From assembly GCA_018660415.1 (NCBI GenBank), contig JABJKG010000012.1:1-64000 (forward strand): a stretch of 64,000 bases of DNA. Reading direction: 5' to 3'. Shown here piece after piece: positions 28,562-38,280 of this stretch. The translations under genes and the position numbers were made by a program. The DNA comes from a bacterium. Its GTDB lineage: Bacteria; Babelota; Babeliae; Babelales; UBA12409. Position 1 is the first letter of the stretch; the number at the start of each line of letters is the position of its first letter. A model generated the notes under the pieces. It was not told the DNA's origin and searched no databases. It was given only the letters and a program-made list of their open reading frames with translations.

Positions 28562-29547
28562 ATATCAACAGTACCATCCTTACTAAGTGCAACTAGGAGC
28601 CCATCAGAACCAAATGCGACCTCTCTCACTCCACTTCCTTCCACTGAAAGCTCTTGCAATGAATCTCGTGACATCCAGTCCCTCCACAAATAGATTGTAG
28701 ATGCTCGAACTGCTGCAACCTTAGTTTCATCTCGACTCAACGCCAAAGAAGAAACTTCTTTTTCATTTTCTCCTGCAAAAAAAACTTCATCGGGATAAGG
28801 GCAACGAAGCTGCTGAACACACGCTCCACCCTTCTCGATTTCATGGATAGAAATTCTCGATTCACCCGTCAACGATACCATATACTCCTCATTTGGGCCC
28901 ATATCATGCAATTTAACCTCAGGCATCTTGCGTATTATTGATCCCTGCGTCTTTCCTGGCACCCGCCTTTCATTTACCTGAAGGCCTTCTCTTATGAGTG
29001 GTATCATTATGTATTTTTTACCAACCCGTACATGACCACGTATATAACTAAACTGCTTTTTGCTATCCTTCTCAGCAAACTCACCTGATTCCTCTTGTGC
29101 ATAGGTTGCCAGTTGCATGCCCATGCCAATTAAAAGTTTATTTTCGGGAGAAAAAGCTATGCTATGACTGTCGCTGTCCATCGCAATCCTTTGAAGCCAT
29201 TGACCGGTTTGGGTATCCCATAATCCTGTAGATTCACAACCACTTGCCGCTATAATAGTACTATCGGGATTAAAAGCAACAGAATTCGCGTAATTCAAAT
29301 ATCCAAGCCTCGATGTATTAACGTAGCCAACCAGTTTACCGCTTTTTACATCCCACCATTTAACAAGTGCTTTATCTGAAGCTTTGCCACCAATCCCAAC
29401 CAGATCACCCTTTGGGCTTATCGCCATAGAAGTAGCATTGGTCAGCACATCAGGAGCAATACGCCTGGTATGCTCATAGTTCATAGAAAATATTGAGTTA
29501 ATAAAAAAAAGACTGCTAAAAAACAATAGTGTCGTTGTGCGGATCAT
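28543..29547 (-). CDS. exported WD40-repeat protein (paralog)
   Basis: SMAISPKGDLVGIGGKASDKALVKWWDVKSGKLV, SVAFNPDSTIIAASGCESTGLWDTQTGQWL. Confidence 0.85.
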   Translation of the reverse strand: MIRTTTLLFFSSLFFINSIFSMNYEHTRRIAPDVLTNATSMAISPKGDLVGIGGKASDKALVKWWDVKSGKLVGYVNTSRLGYLNYANSVAFNPDSTIIAASGCESTGLWDTQTGQWLQRIAMDSDSHSIAFSPENKLLIGMGMQLATYAQEESGEFAEKDSKKQFSYIRGHVRVGKKYIMIPLIREGLQVNERRVPGKTQGSIIRKMPEVKLHDMGPNEEYMVSLTGESRISIHEIEKGGACVQQLRCPYPDEVFFAGENEKEVSSLALSRDETKVAAVRASTIYLWRDWMSRDSLQELSVEGSGVREVAFGSDGLLVALSKDGTVDMWREKK

Positions 29548-29606
29548 AGTTGTTTTCCTATAAATTTCTGTTTTAACTTATTATTAATTATGATTCATGG
29601 TTAGCG

Positions 29607-30527
29607 CTACTTTAACCGCTTCACTTCATCAAACAAAGACTGCATAGTCCGTTGACGCAACTCTTCCTTGTAAAAAACATACATTCCAATTGCAACAAGA
29701 ACAAAAGCAACCCAGAACGCATTAGATATGGTCTCGCCTAAGAATGCCCAGCCTAAGAAAGCAACCAAGAATATTCCTAGAAACTCTGAAAAAGAAATAA
29801 ACGTTACACTATAGCGAGTAACTAAGATGCCATACATATTGTATGCGATCAAGCAGGTCAGCGTAACGTTTAATGGCAGCAACCAATATAAAGAAGGTGT
29901 CGCCAAGATCGATCCCCATGCAATAGTCTCAGTATATAAACCAGTTGAAACTGAAATGAGGCCACCAAAAAATAATAGCAAGCCGTTCGCCATGATCATA
30001 GAATAATGCTGAAAAACAACAAGCTTCTTCTTTGCCACAATACCCAGTACCATAGCACCAGCAGCTACTAATATAGCCAACTCAGGAAGCGTATTAATTA
30101 AAATATTATCCGATCGCAAATCATTATAGATTAATGGAATGAAACCTACAAACCCGATCGCCAACCCAATCCATTTATTACGAGTCATCTTTTCATGAAA
30201 AAATAAAAAACCAAATAAAGCTGCAATGAATGGAGAAAAATTATAAATAAAATAAGCCTTGGCTGCAATCGTTTGACTTAAACCCCAAGCCTCAAGGCCG
30301 TTAGTTAAAAAACCAGAACAAATAATAACAGCAATAAGGGCTAAGACATTTTTCTTTTTAATATAAAATGAACTTGGATTGAAAAAATAAACATAAGCAA
30401 GACACAATGTCCCACCAATGGTCATCCGGGTTCCTGCCAATAAAAAAGGTGGAACAAAATCAAGTAATGCCTTACTAACCACAAACGAACAAGCAAGTGC
30501 GGTTCTAAATAATATTATATAAATCAC
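29607..30527 (-). CDS. EamA/DMT-family transporter
   Basis: about 10 TM segments, EamA pattern, LGETISNAFWVAFVLVAIGMYVF. Confidence 0.88.
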   Translation of the reverse strand: MIYIILFRTALACSFVVSKALLDFVPPFLLAGTRMTIGGTLCLAYVYFFNPSSFYIKKKNVLALIAVIICSGFLTNGLEAWGLSQTIAAKAYFIYNFSPFIAALFGFLFFHEKMTRNKWIGLAIGFVGFIPLIYNDLRSDNILINTLPELAILVAAGAMVLGIVAKKKLVVFQHYSMIMANGLLLFFGGLISVSTGLYTETIAWGSILATPSLYWLLPLNVTLTCLIAYNMYGILVTRYSVTFISFSEFLGIFLVAFLGWAFLGETISNAFWVAFVLVAIGMYVFYKEELRQRTMQSLFDEVKRLK

Positions 30528-31423
30528 TTAATATATCCCTGTCGTAATTCTTCTTGATAAAAAATGTATAATCCAATAGAAACCAATACCAATGTAATAA
30601 TGAAAGGAATACCAACAGGATTTCCAAAAAAGAAGTATTGTAAAATTGCGGCAAAAATTGGAGTCATAAAACCACAAAATGAAAGATAAGTCGTTGAATA
30701 TTTTTTTAATAAATAACCATAAAGATTAAAACAAATAATATTCCCAACCAAGGTTAAATAAAATATATACCATAGTGCTAAAGGCCAATTGGATACAGGA
30801 AGTGGATTCCACGGTTCCCACGCTAAAGATGTTATCAACGAAAACACTCCTGATATAATCATAGCATAACCATTAATAACTAAAGGCTGGTACCCCCGGT
30901 CCATTACCCGACGAAACATAATCCAACCATATGCTGCTGCAATTACAGCAACAATCAAAAGAAGCTCAGGCCAAGACAAACTTAAGAAAGCATTAACTGG
31001 CATCTCTTGCGCTGCTGGCGCAAGCAAAATAGGAATAAAACCAAAAAAACCAAACGCCAACCCTAAGAGCTTTTTTGCAGTCATTCTCTCATTAAACCAA
31101 AGGTAAGCAAAGACAGCTGTAACAAATGGGGAAAGATTCCACAAGAGAGAAACTTTTGCACCGGTTATATATTGCAAAACCCAAAACTCTATTACATATG
31201 CAAAGAACAACAAAAAGAAACTTGTTTGTACGATTACCCACCAGTCCTTAGGCTTAACCCTTAATAAGGCTCTATCCTTAAACCACTGGTAACCCAATAT
31301 TAAAAACCCTGCCAAAAACATTCGAATCATAACAAAAAACACTGGCTTAACATATAACACTGCTGCTTCACCAAATACAAATGTACTACCAAATAAAGCA
31401 AACAAAACTAATACTAAAAACAT
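30524..31423 (-). CDS. EamA/DMT-family transporter (divergent paralog)
   Basis: EamA pattern; 4-nt overlap with downstream paralog. Confidence 0.88.
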   Translation of the reverse strand: MFLVLVLFALFGSTFVFGEAAVLYVKPVFFVMIRMFLAGFLILGYQWFKDRALLRVKPKDWWVIVQTSFFLLFFAYVIEFWVLQYITGAKVSLLWNLSPFVTAVFAYLWFNERMTAKKLLGLAFGFFGFIPILLAPAAQEMPVNAFLSLSWPELLLIVAVIAAAYGWIMFRRVMDRGYQPLVINGYAMIISGVFSLITSLAWEPWNPLPVSNWPLALWYIFYLTLVGNIICFNLYGYLLKKYSTTYLSFCGFMTPIFAAILQYFFFGNPVGIPFIITLVLVSIGLYIFYQEELRQGYIK

Positions 31424-31435
31424 AGATTCCTCCAG

Positions 31436-32329
31436 CTAAATTTCTTCTCGCAGCCTTTTCTTCTCTTCTTGATGGAAGATTGCTACCCCAAATGCAACTA
31501 TTATAAATGCAGTCCAGAAAGCCCACGTTAAGGTTTCCCCTAAAAATATAAACCCAAGCAACCCAGCAAACAGTGTCCCCAAAAACCCTGAAAATGCCGT
31601 ATAAGTTGCTGAATAGCTTTTTAAAAGCCATCCATATAAATTATACCCTATAATACACGTTAACAGAACATTTACTGCAAAAAGAATATAAAATGTTGGA
31701 TTGGCGACAATCACTCCCAAATCAAAAGACTCACTTAACCCGGCCGTAACCAATGCTCCAAGGCCACCACATACCATGGTTACACCATTAGCCATGACCA
31801 CCGAATAATGCTGAGAGTAAACTAACTTCTTTTTAGAAATCCAACCACCCACGGTAGCTGCAGCCGAACATAAAAGCGCCAATTCCGGTAACGAATTCAA
31901 TAAGGCATGCTGCGTTAGCAAATCATTGAAAATTAACGGAAAAAACCCACAAAACCCTACAAGCAATCCAATCCATTTATTACGAGTCATCTTTTCACTA
32001 AAAAAGAGATATCCCAATAGCGCCGCAAAAAATGGCCCCAAATTGTAAATAAAGTATGCCTTAGCCGCTACCGTATACTTAAGACCCCATGATTCAAAAC
32101 CATTAGTAATATAGATCCCAAACAGCGCTGCTGACACCAAAGGAATAATATTCCTCTTAGTTATATAAAAAGCCGAGCGATTAAATAAAGCCGTATATAA
32201 TAGCAAGATTACACCACCTGTCGTCATTCGAAGCCCTACCAATAAAAATGGTGGGACAAACCCCAAAAGAAACTTGCTTACAATAAACGATGATGCTAAA
32301 GTCAGCTGTAGTAACACAATTAAAAACAT
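31436..32329 (-). CDS. EamA/DMT-family transporter
   Basis: SSFIVSKFLLGFVPPFLLVGLRMT, FLGETLTWAFWTAFIIVAFGVAIF; close to the 29607-30527 product. Confidence 0.88.
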   Translation of the reverse strand: MFLIVLLQLTLASSFIVSKFLLGFVPPFLLVGLRMTTGGVILLLYTALFNRSAFYITKRNIIPLVSAALFGIYITNGFESWGLKYTVAAKAYFIYNLGPFFAALLGYLFFSEKMTRNKWIGLLVGFCGFFPLIFNDLLTQHALLNSLPELALLCSAAATVGGWISKKKLVYSQHYSVVMANGVTMVCGGLGALVTAGLSESFDLGVIVANPTFYILFAVNVLLTCIIGYNLYGWLLKSYSATYTAFSGFLGTLFAGLLGFIFLGETLTWAFWTAFIIVAFGVAIFHQEEKKRLREEI

Positions 32330-32636
32330 CTGTTTTCCTATACGGTTATTACGAATCTATAATTAACCAGGCTATACTATATATGACCTCTTGAACATAC
32401 TATAGTAGGCCCCATTCAGACTGCAATAGATTAGCCTTGCCAACACTTTCTATTTGTAATATACTATTAATAGACGTATCAAACGTTCTGATTTGTGAGG
32501 CTGAAAACAAGTAACGAATGCATCTCTTTTCATCGGTAGGAACCCACTATCCATTAAATAGATTCTTCCGAATTTTGGCTTACATAGTTCAATTTAAATC
32601 TCGTATAAGAATACATATATAAAGGATAATCTCCGA

Positions 32637-33911
32637 ATGACAAAAATGCATAAGCCCCATGGCGGGCGATCTCGTTTTTCTTCAAAATCGAAGTTTTCAA
32701 GTAATAACAGAACAAGAAGAAGACCTCGAACTAGTCCAAGTATTGATATAACCCGCTTTATTAATAAAGCACAGGAAGCACCTGCACAGCCTGAAGAAAA
32801 TGTCGTAACACGACCTTTTGCTGAGCTGCCTCTTCATAAAGACTTACTTACTAGTATTGAACGACGTGGGTTTGCAACCCCAACTCCAATTCAAGATCAA
32901 GCCATTGAACAAGTTCTACAAGGACATGACCTTCTTGGTATCGCTAATACTGGAACAGGTAAGACTGGTGCATTCTTGCTCCCTATCTTACACCTGCTTC
33001 TTGGCAATCGAAACCAAAAAGCTCTCATTTTGGCTCCTACCAGAGAGTTAGCACTGCAAATTGATACCGAATTCAAAAAATTCGCTAAAAAATTAGACTT
33101 CTACTCTGCATTATGTATTGGTGGAACCAGTATGCACCAACAACATAAAATGCTTAGCCGTAGATTCAATATCGTGATTGGAACTCCAGGACGCGTTAAA
33201 GATCTAGTCGATCGACGTAGACTCGATATATCCAAGTTCGACCTTATCGTTCTCGATGAAGTTGACCGTATGCTTGATATGGGATTTGTTAATGATGTTC
33301 GAGAAATTCTCGATCAAACATCAAAAAAGAAGCAATCTCTATTCTTCTCAGCAACAATGTCTCCTCAAATCAAGAAGCTCATCGATGATTTCTCTAAAGA
33401 TATTAAAACTATATCTGTTAAATCTGTTGAAACAGCATCAACAATTGATCAAGACATTGTTGAATTTGGTCATCCAAGTGAGAAACTAGATATTCTTCAT
33501 GATATCTTGATTAAAGATGAAGTAGCAAAAGTACTCATTTTTGGACGAACCAAACGAAATGTTCAAGATTTATCGGAAAAGCTCATCAAGCGTGGGTTTA
33601 AATCTGCATCTATCCATGGAAACAAAACCCAAGCACAACGCCAACAAGCATTATCTAAGTTCAGAAATGATAAGATTACTATGCTGGTAGCAACCGATGT
33701 TGCAGCTCGTGGCCTTGATATCCAAGATGTTACACACGTTATCAATTATGATATCCCGGAATCTTATGAAGACTATGTTCACCGTATCGGTCGAACCGGT
33801 CGAGCAAATAAGAAGGGTCAGGCGTTAACATTCGTGCAAAAGAAAATCTCGCACGATAACCGTCCTCAACGACCTCATCACCAAAAAAGAAAGCCTGCAT
33901 TTAAAAAATAA
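32637..33911 (+). CDS. DEAD-box RNA helicase
   Basis: GIANTGTGKTGAFLLP, APTRELALQI, GTPGRV, LDEVDRMLDMGF, FSATM, VATDVAARGLDI, HRIGRTGRA. Confidence 0.95.
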   Translation: MTKMHKPHGGRSRFSSKSKFSSNNRTRRRPRTSPSIDITRFINKAQEAPAQPEENVVTRPFAELPLHKDLLTSIERRGFATPTPIQDQAIEQVLQGHDLLGIANTGTGKTGAFLLPILHLLLGNRNQKALILAPTRELALQIDTEFKKFAKKLDFYSALCIGGTSMHQQHKMLSRRFNIVIGTPGRVKDLVDRRRLDISKFDLIVLDEVDRMLDMGFVNDVREILDQTSKKKQSLFFSATMSPQIKKLIDDFSKDIKTISVKSVETASTIDQDIVEFGHPSEKLDILHDILIKDEVAKVLIFGRTKRNVQDLSEKLIKRGFKSASIHGNKTQAQRQQALSKFRNDKITMLVATDVAARGLDIQDVTHVINYDIPESYEDYVHRIGRTGRANKKGQALTFVQKKISHDNRPQRPHHQKRKPAFKK

Positions 33912-33927
33912 TGCTCGCAAAATAACC

Positions 33928-33970
33928 AAAAAAAGAACCGATATGTTTTATACATATCGGTTCTTTTTTT
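33928..33970 (+). terminator. rho-independent terminator
   Basis: AAAAAAAGAACCGATATG-ttttata-CATATCGGTTCTTTTTTT. Confidence 0.9.
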
Positions 33971-33988
33971 TATTTTTAATAATTAGCC

Positions 33989-34798
33989 TTAAAATAGACC
34001 CTGATCATCAACCACGCGTATTGCCTCAATGCTCAACGCTTGACCTGTCTGGGTATCAACTTCAATACAAGCTCCACTCATCACGTAGGGAGGCTCTAAG
34101 TCCACCTCAAAGCGAACAGGCATCTGTGTACGCAAGTGATGAATCATAATATCTTTTTTCATACCGATCATAGAGTTCAAAGAACCGCCCATGCCTAGAT
34201 CGGTCATGAATGCCGTTCCGCCAGGTAATACCCGAGCATCTGCAGTTTGAATATGAGTATGAGTACCCACTACAGCACTGACTTGGCCATCCAAGAATAA
34301 AGCTATACCCGCAGTCTCAGCGGTGGTTTCTGCATGAAAATCAACAAAAATTATATCGGTCTGATGCTTAAGATACTGCAAAAGCGACTCTATGGTCTTG
34401 AAAGGATCATCTAACTGCTCACGCATAAATACCCGCCCCTGCAGGTTAACAACAGCAACCTTATAGGCACCTATATTAATAATAGTCGAACCTGAACCAG
34501 GACACTTACTAGGATAGTTTGCTGGACGTAGCAAATTAGGCTGCGAAACGATATAGGGAAATATCTTCTTTTGTGCCCAAATATGATTACCAGTAGTGAT
34601 AACATTAACACCCATCTCAAAAAAATGATCCGCAATCGCCGGTGTAATCCCGCGACCGTTGTCTGCACTGTTTTCACCATTAACGATAATGGCGTCAGCC
34701 TTATATTTCTCTTTAAGAGAACCAATATGTTTTTCAAACATTTTGATACCGGCAGGACCAACAAGGTCACCTATCATCAAAACTCGAATATTACTCAT
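33989..34798 (-). CDS. YmdB-family metallophosphoesterase
   Basis: VLMIGDLVGPAGIKMFEKH, VNGENSADNGRGIT, VITTGNHIWAQK, DFHAETTAE, VVGTHTHIQTADARVLPGGTAFMTDLGMGG. Confidence 0.93.
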   Translation of the reverse strand: MSNIRVLMIGDLVGPAGIKMFEKHIGSLKEKYKADAIIVNGENSADNGRGITPAIADHFFEMGVNVITTGNHIWAQKKIFPYIVSQPNLLRPANYPSKCPGSGSTIINIGAYKVAVVNLQGRVFMREQLDDPFKTIESLLQYLKHQTDIIFVDFHAETTAETAGIALFLDGQVSAVVGTHTHIQTADARVLPGGTAFMTDLGMGGSLNSMIGMKKDIMIHHLRTQMPVRFEVDLEPPYVMSGACIEVDTQTGQALSIEAIRVVDDQGLF

Positions 34799-34812
34799 TA
34801 AAACCTCTTATT

Positions 34813-36369
34813 TTATCGTGCGTACTCTATGGCGCGTTTTTCTCGAATAACATTAACTCGAATTTGACCTGGGAAATTCATATCAGCTTCAATCTTACGT
34901 GCAATATCACGAGCTAAGATCGAAGTTTTCTCATCATCTAAATACTCTTCTTCCACCATAATACGTACTTCACGACCAGCCTGTAACGCATATGCCTTCT
35001 TAACACCATCAAATGAATGTGCTATATCTTCCAACTGCTCTAAGCGTTTGATATAGGCCGAGAACGTTTCTCTACGAGCGCCCGGACGCGATGCTGAAAT
35101 CATATCTGCTATTAAAATAATAGGAGAGTAAACCGATGTAAATGGAACTTCCTCATGGTGAGCTGCGATTGCATTAATAACACGAGGATCTTCCCCTCCA
35201 CGCTTAGCAATATCTGCACCAATTAAGGCATGTGGCCCCTCAACTTCAGCTGTAACCGCTTTTCCTAGATCATGGAATAAACCACCACGGAAAGCAACCT
35301 CGCCATCCAATGATAATTCATCTGCAATCATACGAGAGAACAAGCCTACCTCAATACTATGCTTTAACACATTTTGAGAATAACTGGTTCTAAAATATAA
35401 CTTACCTAACGTCGTTACAACCTCAGGAGCAACACCTTGGAGATTATATTCTAAAATAGTCTCACGACCCTTTTCCTCTATAATATCATTGATTTCACTC
35501 TCACACTGAGCAACAGTATCCTCAATACGAGTCGGATTAATCCGACCGTCAACAATAAGCTTTTCTAGAGAACGGCGAGCAACTTCACGGCGTATTGGAT
35601 TAAACCCTGAAATAGTAATCACTTCAGGCGCATCACCAATAACAAACTCCATACCCGTAGCCATCTCTAAAGACTTGATGTTTCGTCCTTCTTTACCAAT
35701 AATGCGACCCTTCATCTCATCATTAGGAAGCTGAACCACCCCTGATGAATAAGGAGTAATAAGGTCAGACGTATAACGCTGCATTGCCGTTACAACAATA
35801 TCAGAAGCGCGTTCTTTAGCTCGCTCACGAGCCTCGTCTTCCATCTTTTGAACCCACTTTTCATTGGCTAAACGAACTTCACCTTCCAGCGTATCTAATA
35901 AAGCATTCCTCGCTTCGTCTTTAGACATGCTGCCAATGGATTCAAGCTTAGTAATTAAATCATCATAGATCTTTTTTAGCTTGTTTTCATTAAGATGCAA
36001 AGTATCCATAGAACGCAATAACTCACGCTCTTTTTGTTGTAATTCATGACGAATGTCATCAATACGTGATTCTTTTTTTTCTAAATCATCAACCTTAGAA
36101 TTAAGGCGATTCCGTAAGCGATCAACCTCAGATCGCTCCTTTTTGATCTCAAACTCAAAGTCTTTACGACGACGATAGATCTCATCCTTGATCTTTAATT
36201 GATTCTCGCGTCGCTCATTTTCAAACTCTCTTCGGTCATTATTGACCTTGTCCTTGGAAGCCGATAGCAACCGCCGTGCATTGCTAAGCTGATATTGTGC
36301 ATAAAAAAATATCAGGACTCCCAACAGAACACTGAAAGCTGTAGCTGCGTAGAGTATATTAATAATCAT
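34813..36369 (-). CDS. rny: ribonuclease Y
   Basis: N-terminal TM plus coiled coil, KH domain GRIIGKEGRNIKSLEMATG, HD domain GGLFHDLGKA. Confidence 0.95.
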   Translation of the reverse strand: MIINILYAATAFSVLLGVLIFFYAQYQLSNARRLLSASKDKVNNDRREFENERRENQLKIKDEIYRRRKDFEFEIKKERSEVDRLRNRLNSKVDDLEKKESRIDDIRHELQQKERELLRSMDTLHLNENKLKKIYDDLITKLESIGSMSKDEARNALLDTLEGEVRLANEKWVQKMEDEARERAKERASDIVVTAMQRYTSDLITPYSSGVVQLPNDEMKGRIIGKEGRNIKSLEMATGMEFVIGDAPEVITISGFNPIRREVARRSLEKLIVDGRINPTRIEDTVAQCESEINDIIEEKGRETILEYNLQGVAPEVVTTLGKLYFRTSYSQNVLKHSIEVGLFSRMIADELSLDGEVAFRGGLFHDLGKAVTAEVEGPHALIGADIAKRGGEDPRVINAIAAHHEEVPFTSVYSPIILIADMISASRPGARRETFSAYIKRLEQLEDIAHSFDGVKKAYALQAGREVRIMVEEEYLDDEKTSILARDIARKIEADMNFPGQIRVNVIREKRAIEYAR

Positions 36370-36508
36370 TTAACATCCTATGTTCTTTTTCCTCATTCAA
36401 AATAAATTAAATACACATAAACAAAGGACATATAATGAAAAATTATTAAGCACACTTTTGATGGTACTCATACAGTACCACTTATAAAATTCACTTGAAC
36501 CATTCAAC

Positions 36509-36814
36509 TTACTCGAGAGAAGATTCTATTGTATCTGCTAATAATTGCACTTTTTGCTCAGTATCTTCTAAGTGTAAGAGCCGTCTTTGCATCCTTAACA
36601 ACTCTTGAGAAAGCTGTAATCCTGTTAAAAAAGCTAGTTTCTTAACATCTTTCAAGTTGGTTTCTTCTGATAATATTTCCATGCACTGATTATAATATTC
36701 AGCTGCCTGGGTTATATCTTCAGCGGGTTCATCACTAATAATCGTATACGACTCTCCAAAAAGAATGATCGTATACTTTTTCATTGAATCAGCCATCACT
36801 AGTTTCCACTTCAA
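36509..36814 (-). CDS. ZapA-like cell division protein
   Basis: YTIILFGESYTIISDEPAEDITQAAEYYNQCM...KLAFLTGLQLSQELL resembles ZapA. Confidence 0.7.
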   Translation of the reverse strand: MKWKLVMADSMKKYTIILFGESYTIISDEPAEDITQAAEYYNQCMEILSEETNLKDVKKLAFLTGLQLSQELLRMQRRLLHLEDTEQKVQLLADTIESSLE

Positions 36815-37043
36815 CTAAGGAATCAATACTATCAATCAATCCCTCGACAAACACCTTTGCTTTTTCTTTTTCTGAGTCTAGCTCACGCTTTCCCTCAAGA
36901 ATATTCGATCCCAAGAGATCGGCTTCTTTTTGTAAGCTGCTATTCTCTAAGCGCAGGGTTTCTACTTCTTCTTTCAAAGACTTAATCGTATCAACTAATG
37001 ATCTGATTTTTTTTTCTAAAATGTCCAATGCTTCCATGTGCAA
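36789..37043 (-). CDS. small coiled-coil protein (ZapB/FtsB-like context)
   Basis: heptad-rich 84 aa ORF overlapping the zapA-like gene start. Confidence 0.55.
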   Translation of the reverse strand: MHMEALDILEKKIRSLVDTIKSLKEEVETLRLENSSLQKEADLLGSNILEGKRELDSEKEKAKVFVEGLIDSIDSLVEVETSDG

Positions 37044-37110
37044 CTCTCCTCTTTAAATTCATCAACTGCATATGAGCATATCTAACTCAACAAAAAAATA
37101 TCAACAGTAG

Positions 37111-37458
37111 TTATTTTTTTGCGAGCTGAACTAATTGACCAAAGGCTTGTGGCTCAAAAATCGCAAGCTGACTCAACATTTTTCTATTGAGTTTTACATT
37201 AGCAGTCTTTAAACCATGCATAAACACACTATATGAAAGTCCATTTTCCTTAGCTGCAGCACCAATACGTGTAATAAACAAAGAACGCATATCTCGCTTT
37301 TTAAGCTTACGTCCCTTAAATGCAAATGCCATTGCACGAAGCAATGTTTCCTTAGCACGTCTAAATACGTTACTACGTTGACCCCAATACCCCTTGGTTT
37401 GCTTTAAAAGTTTTTTGTGTCTCTTGCGGGTAACTTTACCGCGTTTAATTCTTGACAT
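37111..37458 (-). CDS. rplT: 50S ribosomal protein L20
   Basis: RVKRG-like start MSRIKRGKVTRKRHKKLLKQTKGYWGQRSNVFRRAKE. Confidence 0.97.
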   Translation of the reverse strand: MSRIKRGKVTRKRHKKLLKQTKGYWGQRSNVFRRAKETLLRAMAFAFKGRKLKKRDMRSLFITRIGAAAKENGLSYSVFMHGLKTANVKLNRKMLSQLAIFEPQAFGQLVQLAKK

Positions 37459-37477
37459 TTATCTATCCCTATTCCAT

Positions 37478-37672
37478 TTAACTTGCTAATAATTGAGTAA
37501 TCGTCTTGTGGTCACTGGCTGCAATAACGCCCGCTTTACGCAAGTGTCGTTTCTGTTTTTGACTCTTACAACCAAGACAGTGGCGACGAAAAGCTTTTGC
37601 TCTTTTAATTGCGCCATTTTTCTTTTTCTTGAATCTTTTCTTCGCTGAAGACGAAGTTTTCATTTTAGGCAT
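37478..37672 (-). CDS. rpmI: 50S ribosomal protein L35
   Basis: MPKMKTSSSAKKRFKKKKNGAIKRAKAFRRH. Confidence 0.95.
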   Translation of the reverse strand: MPKMKTSSSAKKRFKKKKNGAIKRAKAFRRHCLGCKSQKQKRHLRKAGVIAASDHKTITQLLAS

Positions 37673-37712
37673 ATTTAATCCTTGTTTTCTATCTTAATGT
37701 TTAAAAAAAATT

Positions 37713-38249
37713 TTATGATTTCAAAAAATAAACTCGTGACCAAAATGGTCCTGATCTCGAGTCTTGTTCTTGAGATGCATTCAACTCGTTATCCTTGAAA
37801 GTCTTTGTAACCTTTTCAAAAATAGCCGGTCCCAATTCAGCCTTACTAGCATTTTCACGACCACGGAACATAATTGTTACCTTGAGCCGCATGCCCTTCC
37901 TTAAGAACTGCATCCCCTGATTAAGCTTAGTCATATAATCATGCTCGCCAATCTTAGGTCGAAGCTTAATCTCTTTAACCTTGATTACCTTTTGCTTTTT
38001 CTTAGATTCAGAAAGTTTCTTTTTTTTCGCATAAAGCTCTTTTCCAAAATCCATGATCTTTGCAACAGGAATAGCATCTTTCCCCTCAGGCGAAATCTGA
38101 ACTAAATCTAATCCCTCGTTCTTAGCCAGCTGTAACGCTTCACTCTTATCGATAACACCAAGATTCTCACCAGTGCTAGTAATAACCTGAAGCTTTATTG
38201 CTCTAATTTTTTCGTTAATTGGTAGAACTTTATCTTTCAAAGGTATCAA
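37713..38249 (-). CDS. infC: translation initiation factor IF-3
   Basis: INEKIRAIKLQVITSTGENLGV, KVTIMFRGRE; adjacent to rpmI-rplT; no ATG at the N-terminus. Confidence 0.96.
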   Translation of the reverse strand: MIPLKDKVLPINEKIRAIKLQVITSTGENLGVIDKSEALQLAKNEGLDLVQISPEGKDAIPVAKIMDFGKELYAKKKKLSESKKKQKVIKVKEIKLRPKIGEHDYMTKLNQGMQFLRKGMRLKVTIMFRGRENASKAELGPAIFEKVTKTFKDNELNASQEQDSRSGPFWSRVYFLKS

Positions 38250-38280
38250 TCCTCATTCTTATATAACTAATATTTTAGCG

